From Phycisphaerales bacterium UBA2402 (GTDB taxonomy: Bacteria; Planctomycetota; Phycisphaerae; Phycisphaerales; UBA1924): a stretch of 18,374 bases of DNA. A model generated the notes under the pieces. It ran no database searches. It saw only the letters and a list, made by a program, of their open reading frames with translations, and had not been told where the DNA came from. The position numbers and the translations under genes are program-made. Where the stretch lies: assembly GCA_002343715.1 (NCBI GenBank), contig DDSA01000067.1:1-18374 (forward strand). Direction: 5' to 3'. Positions 15,068-18,374 of this stretch are shown here, one piece after another (the stretch's first letter is position 1; every line of letters starts with the position of its first letter).

Positions 15068-17062
15068 TCAACCCGGCGAGCCGGCCGACACGCCGAGCTC
15101 GCGGTCCATCTCGTCGCAGCACCTCAGCACAAACTCGTTTCCACACTCCTTGGCCATGTTCCTGGCCCGCTGATTATGAGAGAGCGCGGCCTCCCGCTGC
15201 CCCATGACGTTGGCGAGGTCCGCGAAGGTGAACTGCGCAACCGGGTAGTACCCGCGCTCGCACTCCTCGAGTCTCTCCATCGCCCAGGTGAACGCCGCAT
15301 CGTCGCGTGCGTGCGCCGCGGCCTCCACCAGGTCGATCGCCGCGCGAGTAGCGGCAGGAAGACGACCACGCTCCGCGGCGTGCACCACCGAATCACGTTG
15401 AAGCATGACCGCTTCGGCGCTGCGACCGGCATTGACAAGGCTCCTCCCGTACGCGGCGTGCAGCGCGTAGGCTGTATCCACCAGACCGAGGCGCTTCGTA
15501 ATCGCGATGCCGGTCTGGTACGCCTCGGTCGCATCACTCTCGCGTCGGGTGTGGCTGTAGCAGCGAACCAACGCGGCAAGGAGCGATGCGCGGCGCGGCT
15601 CAAGACCGAACCTGGCCGCCAGCGGAACAACTTGCTCGATCCACGCCACGCCGTGTTGCCACATCCCGTAGATATCCCACACAGTTCCCCCCGCGATGCA
15701 GGCATCGATCACGATCAGGAGATTCTTGGCTTCCGCTCCGACAGAGAGACATCGTTCGATCAGGTCAATCGCCTTGCGGCCGGCGCCCATCAGCGCCATC
15801 GCCTCCGCCAGATGGGGCGCGGCGAGCGACCAGTTCATGCTCACCGCCCGGCCCAGGAACGTGTACGCGTTGTCGAGTTGATCCCTGTCGATCCCCGAGT
15901 CTCCGAAGGAGATGCCCAGCGATTCGGGCGGCCTCAGGCTGCCCATGTGAAAGCCATGCTCCAGCAGGTGGCGACCCGTGAGGTGATTGAACCGGGCGTA
16001 GGCGTTGCCCTCGCAGTCCCGAGAACTCCGGTAATGCCTCCACATGCCCCAGTACAAACGTCCCGCGATGACCTCGTGGCCGCTCGCTCGCAGCAGCGAG
16101 GATGCGATATTGACCGTCCGCATCGAGCCGAGTTCCGCGGCCCAGGCGCGGGCCTTCGCCCTCACTTCCGCGAGGCGGTCCACGGGAGGGCCGCGATCGG
16201 GCGCGACAGCGATGCCCACCTCGGCGCAGAGCTCGGTCAGACAGTCGGGCGCACGGCCCTCCTGCACCACAGCGCTGTCACCCCAGCAAGCCTTCAGGTC
16301 ATGGATCGACGATTCAACTCTGTTGACGTCGTACGCAAGGTAGGTGAACCCCGCGTTGGCCGCGGCCGCTTCCCGCAATCCGAGATAGTTCGGGTCGTAG
16401 TTCAGATCAGCGCCCGAGAAACCAACAAAGACGATGTGATGCCGTGCATACAGCGCCGCCAGGGCCTGCTCGAGGGCTTCGGGACGGCCCATGAGGCGCT
16501 GGCTGAGCGTGTCCACGATAGAGTCAGGATCACCCGCGGTGCCGTGCACCTTGATGACGGGTAGAACGCCTTGGGGGTGGCCATGCTTCAGGGCAGCCAG
16601 CAGTTCGGCATACGAGGCGGGCGAGGCGTACACCCTGAAAGGAACCTTCGCCGCCTCCAGCGCCCGTTCCACCAGGCAGTCGAAGTTGGTCGTCACGTAC
16701 GCCTTCAGGAGTCCCGCCCCCGCCAGGGCGGCGATGGCCCTGTGAGATGCGTTCGTGTCGGGCGCATCGATCGTTTGAACGATCCGGAAGTAGTCCGCTC
16801 CTGCTTCTTCCGCGATGATGTCCGCGATGTAATCGGGCGCAAAGGTACTCGCCTCCTTGTTCCGCGCTGCGAGCAACTCGCCGAACATCCACTCACCCAG
16901 CCTGGGCTTGGTCGCGGCCACCAACGAATCCGCCAGGCCTCGCAGCACCGCCTCGTTGAACTGATACCAGTTCGGCAGGCACGAAGGCGCCGCCATGCTG
17001 ATCCCCGCTCCGGTAAACAGGAGCAGACCACTCTCATCCCCCTGTGTCTTGATCCGGCTCAT
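15068..17062 (-). CDS. SIR2-domain protein with TPR-like C-terminus, candidate antiphage NADase
   Basis: A 664-residue soluble protein. The N-terminal SIR2-like (SIR2_2 type) domain at about 10-285 has F-T-G-A-G-I-S at 16-22 for NAD binding, T-T-N126-F-D128 at 124-128, catalytic-type H173 in V-I-K-V-H-G, and V-G-F-S-G-A-D-L at 213-220. The C-terminal half, about 310-655, is alpha-helical with TPR-like units, such as A-E-A-M-A-L-M-G-A-G-R-K-A-I-D-L-I and A-Y-G-R-S-L-V-N-A-G-R-S-A-E-A-V. SIR2 domains of this kind in prokaryotes are often NADases that deplete NAD on phage sensing (DSR1/DSR2, ThsA, SIR2-HerA), with the repeat half as sensor; that role is inferred here. The frame is open to 17107, but ATG 17062 follows an AAGGG-like site. 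No other defence gene is visible. Confidence 0.85.
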   Translation of the reverse strand: MSRIKTQGDESGLLLFTGAGISMAAPSCLPNWYQFNEAVLRGLADSLVAATKPRLGEWMFGELLAARNKEASTFAPDYIADIIAEEAGADYFRIVQTIDAPDTNASHRAIAALAGAGLLKAYVTTNFDCLVERALEAAKVPFRVYASPASYAELLAALKHGHPQGVLPVIKVHGTAGDPDSIVDTLSQRLMGRPEALEQALAALYARHHIVFVGFSGADLNYDPNYLGLREAAAANAGFTYLAYDVNRVESSIHDLKACWGDSAVVQEGRAPDCLTELCAEVGIAVAPDRGPPVDRLAEVRAKARAWAAELGSMRTVNIASSLLRASGHEVIAGRLYWGMWRHYRSSRDCEGNAYARFNHLTGRHLLEHGFHMGSLRPPESLGISFGDSGIDRDQLDNAYTFLGRAVSMNWSLAAPHLAEAMALMGAGRKAIDLIERCLSVGAEAKNLLIVIDACIAGGTVWDIYGMWQHGVAWIEQVVPLAARFGLEPRRASLLAALVRCYSHTRRESDATEAYQTGIAITKRLGLVDTAYALHAAYGRSLVNAGRSAEAVMLQRDSVVHAAERGRLPAATRAAIDLVEAAAHARDDAAFTWAMERLEECERGYYPVAQFTFADLANVMGQREAALSHNQRARNMAKECGNEFVLRCCDEMDRELGVSAGSPG

Positions 17063-17109
17063 CGGCACCCTTTCTTGTTGACGGCTTGGTTTGATGCAGA
17101 GGCACATCG

Positions 17110-17141
17110 CCGGTTATCAGTACCGGACGTTTCTCTGAAAC
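17110..17141. repeat. Two small inverted repeats in a divergent promoter region
   Basis: CCGGT-7-ACCGG (17110-17126) is followed 2 nt later by GTTTC-TCT-GAAAC (17129-17141). They lie between the SIR2-TPR gene and the divergent exported-protein gene and could be operators. Short inverted repeats also occur by chance. Confidence 0.35.
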
Positions 17142-17161
17142 TGGACACCCGCGAGAAAGAC

Positions 17162-17293
17162 ATGAGCAACAGTTTCGCGCCCCCACCTGTTCAACCTTTC
17201 AACGGTTCGGTTTACACCGCCCTGCGTTCGCCCCTCCCCTGCCCCGGCTACCCTAGCGATTCCGCAGGATTCCTGTCCCGAGGCACCCCATGA
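17162..17293 (+). CDS. Possible 43-codon upstream ORF
   Basis: An ATG at 17162, after GAGAAAGAC, opens a 43-residue frame beginning M-S-N-S-F-A-P-P-P. Its TGA overlaps the ATG of the next gene in ATGA, the layout of translational coupling. The sequence is Pro/Ser-rich with no recognisable domain. A TACCCT box at 17249-17254 lies inside it, so a transcript from there would not include its start. It may be a leader peptide or chance. Confidence 0.2.
   Translation: MSNSFAPPPVQPFNGSVYTALRSPLPCPGYPSDSAGFLSRGTP
17280..17283 (+). promoter_or_regulatory. Shine-Dalgarno GAGG for exported-protein gene
   Basis: GAGG ends 6 nt before ATG 17290 and supports that start. A TACCCT -10-like box at 17249-17254 would give a leader of about 29 nt. 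Confidence 0.55.
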
Positions 17294-18374
17294 ACCGCAC
17301 CATCCTCACGCTCTCCGCCGCCTCCGTCGCGGCATTGTCTCTCTTCCCCGGTCACCTGTTTGCTTCCTCGGAAGCAGGGGGCGAGCATTGGGCCGGCTAC
17401 ATCAACATCAACGGGGAGAAGACACCGATCCACCTGCAGTTCGAGGCCGGCGCGGGCGACGTCATACGCGGGAGAATCATCAGCGATCTGGAAGGATCAC
17501 ACCCGCTCGAAAACGTCGCCATCGTCGGGAACACGCTCTACTTCAATATCAAGGACCTGCCCGGAAACCCGACTTTCAAGGGAACGATTTCCGATGACGG
17601 CCTCTCCGTTTCGGGAACATACTCCCTCCACGGCGACCACCACACCTTTGAGGTCGCGTACCTCGACACGCCGCCGGCGGGCAAGGAACCCCCGGTTTCA
17701 AACCCCTCCGCGCCGGCGGAGGTTCCCGGCGGCGCCGTTGAAGCACCAAGCCCCGTCGTCGTCGATGAACCACTGCCGGAACGCTGGAACGGTTCCATCA
17801 AAGCACCAAGCGGTGATCTCGGCGTTGAACTGGCCTTCCGCGAGAATCCGGACGGTACCATCAGCGGCACGATCAGCATCCCCGAGCAATCTGTCAGGAA
17901 CCACGCCCTTTCGACGTTCACGATTTCAGGCTTCGATGTCTCATTCGGAATACCGGGCATACCCGGAGATCCGAAGTTCATAGGCCGAATCGCCGAACAT
18001 GGTCGGACAATCGCCGGTGACTTTGTACAGGCTGGTCAGAGGGTTCCGTTCACCCTCGCTTGGTTGGACAGCGGCGCGAACGTCAACGAGGCCACCCCTG
18101 CTCCCAGTGCGGAGACATCCCTTCTGAGCGCCCCCGCGGCGAGTTCGGCCCCGGTCATCACTTCGGATAAATGGAAGGGCACGGTCGAACTCCCGGGTGA
18201 ACGGCTCGAAGTCGAGATCGACTTCTTCGCCCACGCCGATGAGATCATCACCGGCGATATCACCGTGGCCAGCCAGAACTCGTTCGACCTCCCGCTCACG
18301 TCCGTCAGCATCTTCGGCAACGATGTCTCCTTCGGCATCGCTGAGGTCGAAGGGGACCAGATCGGAAGAGCGTC
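17290..18374 (+). CDS. Exported protein of repeated beta modules, cut by contig end
   Basis: A partial gene, 361 codons visible and no stop. M-N-R-T-I-L-T-L-S-A-A-S-V-A-A-L-S-L-F looks like a signal peptide ending near F-A-S. Three related modules follow at about 34-125, 166-259 and 295 onward. Each begins W-x-G-x-I/V and runs through strands with a (D)-V-S-F-G-I or L-Y-F-N-I element; the first two complete with P-G-x-P-x-F-x-G, a G-x-x-(I/V)-x-G turn and a final F-x-(L/V)-A-(W/Y)-L. Pro/Ala-rich linkers join them. Similar modules precede alpha/beta-hydrolase or serine-hydrolase domains in other bacterial proteins, so an enzyme domain may follow beyond the edge; that is inference. From the Q codon at 18358 onward the sequence is probably adapter. 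Confidence 0.75.
   Translation, partial: MNRTILTLSAASVAALSLFPGHLFASSEAGGEHWAGYININGEKTPIHLQFEAGAGDVIRGRIISDLEGSHPLENVAIVGNTLYFNIKDLPGNPTFKGTISDDGLSVSGTYSLHGDHHTFEVAYLDTPPAGKEPPVSNPSAPAEVPGGAVEAPSPVVVDEPLPERWNGSIKAPSGDLGVELAFRENPDGTISGTISIPEQSVRNHALSTFTISGFDVSFGIPGIPGDPKFIGRIAEHGRTIAGDFVQAGQRVPFTLAWLDSGANVNEATPAPSAETSLLSAPAASSAPVITSDKWKGTVELPGERLEVEIDFFAHADEIITGDITVASQNSFDLPLTSVSIFGNDVSFGIAEVEGDQIGRA
18359..18374 (+). other. Residual Illumina adapter at contig end
   Basis: The final 16 bases, AGATCGGAAGAGCGTC, are identical to the start of the standard Illumina TruSeq read-2 adapter. This is likely untrimmed library sequence, not genome, and it also shows that the window ends at an assembly edge. 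Confidence 0.9.

Noticed and set aside
15035..16564. 509-codon open frame on the plus strand opposite the SIR2-TPR gene
   Set aside because: Its Arg/His/Pro-rich translation lacks any motif, while the minus strand carries TPR-like helices and SIR2 motifs there.

Overview
The window looks like one contig from an uncultured planctomycete, most likely of the Phycisphaerae. The clues are high GC, an LEPRxLL-type N-terminus on a giant exported protein, a two-loop dockerin-like Ca-binding tail of the D-x-N-x-D-G-G-I-D-G-A-D-V-E type on a secreted protein, and a prepilin-type N-terminus reading R-A-F-S-L-I-E-L-L-V-V-I. The last 16 bases match the start of the Illumina read-2 adapter, so the right edge appears to be a real contig end with untrimmed adapter. 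No rRNA, tRNA, CRISPR array, IS element or prophage is visible.

Layout, left to right. A GC-rich leader (1-240) precedes a 1465-residue exported mosaic: LEPRxLL signal, zinc-dependent phospholipase C-like domain, VWA domain, a beta-sandwich interrupted by an inserted jelly-roll-like domain, Calx-beta domain and a repetitive beta-solenoid-like tail. Next come a TerC-family membrane protein and a RimK-like ATP-grasp ligase with an RLAN N-terminal domain, on the same strand and 43 bp apart. A SAM methyltransferase (minus) and a DinB-family protein (plus) are divergent with overlapping starts. A secreted dockerin-like protein (minus) is divergent from an M17 leucyl aminopeptidase (plus). A prepilin-like protein (plus) follows.

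Four minus-strand genes come next: an orphan CoA-transferase subunit B, a small lipoprotein, an MFS transporter and a SIR2-TPR protein. A divergent exported protein made of repeated beta modules runs into the contig end.

The genes form mostly single transcription units and share no obvious pathway. Two groups can be seen by initiation signals. Genes for cytoplasmic or membrane housekeeping proteins (terC, rimK-like, pepA, scoB, perhaps the MFS gene) lack a Shine-Dalgarno sequence and have a TAnnnT -10-like box only 6-11 nt before the start codon, suggesting leaderless transcripts. DinB and four exported-protein genes have clear Shine-Dalgarno sites.

The best candidate for an uncharacterised system is the SIR2-TPR gene. 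It keeps the NAD-binding and catalytic signature residues and resembles NAD-depleting antiphage effectors. The unusual VWA/PLC-like surface protein is second.
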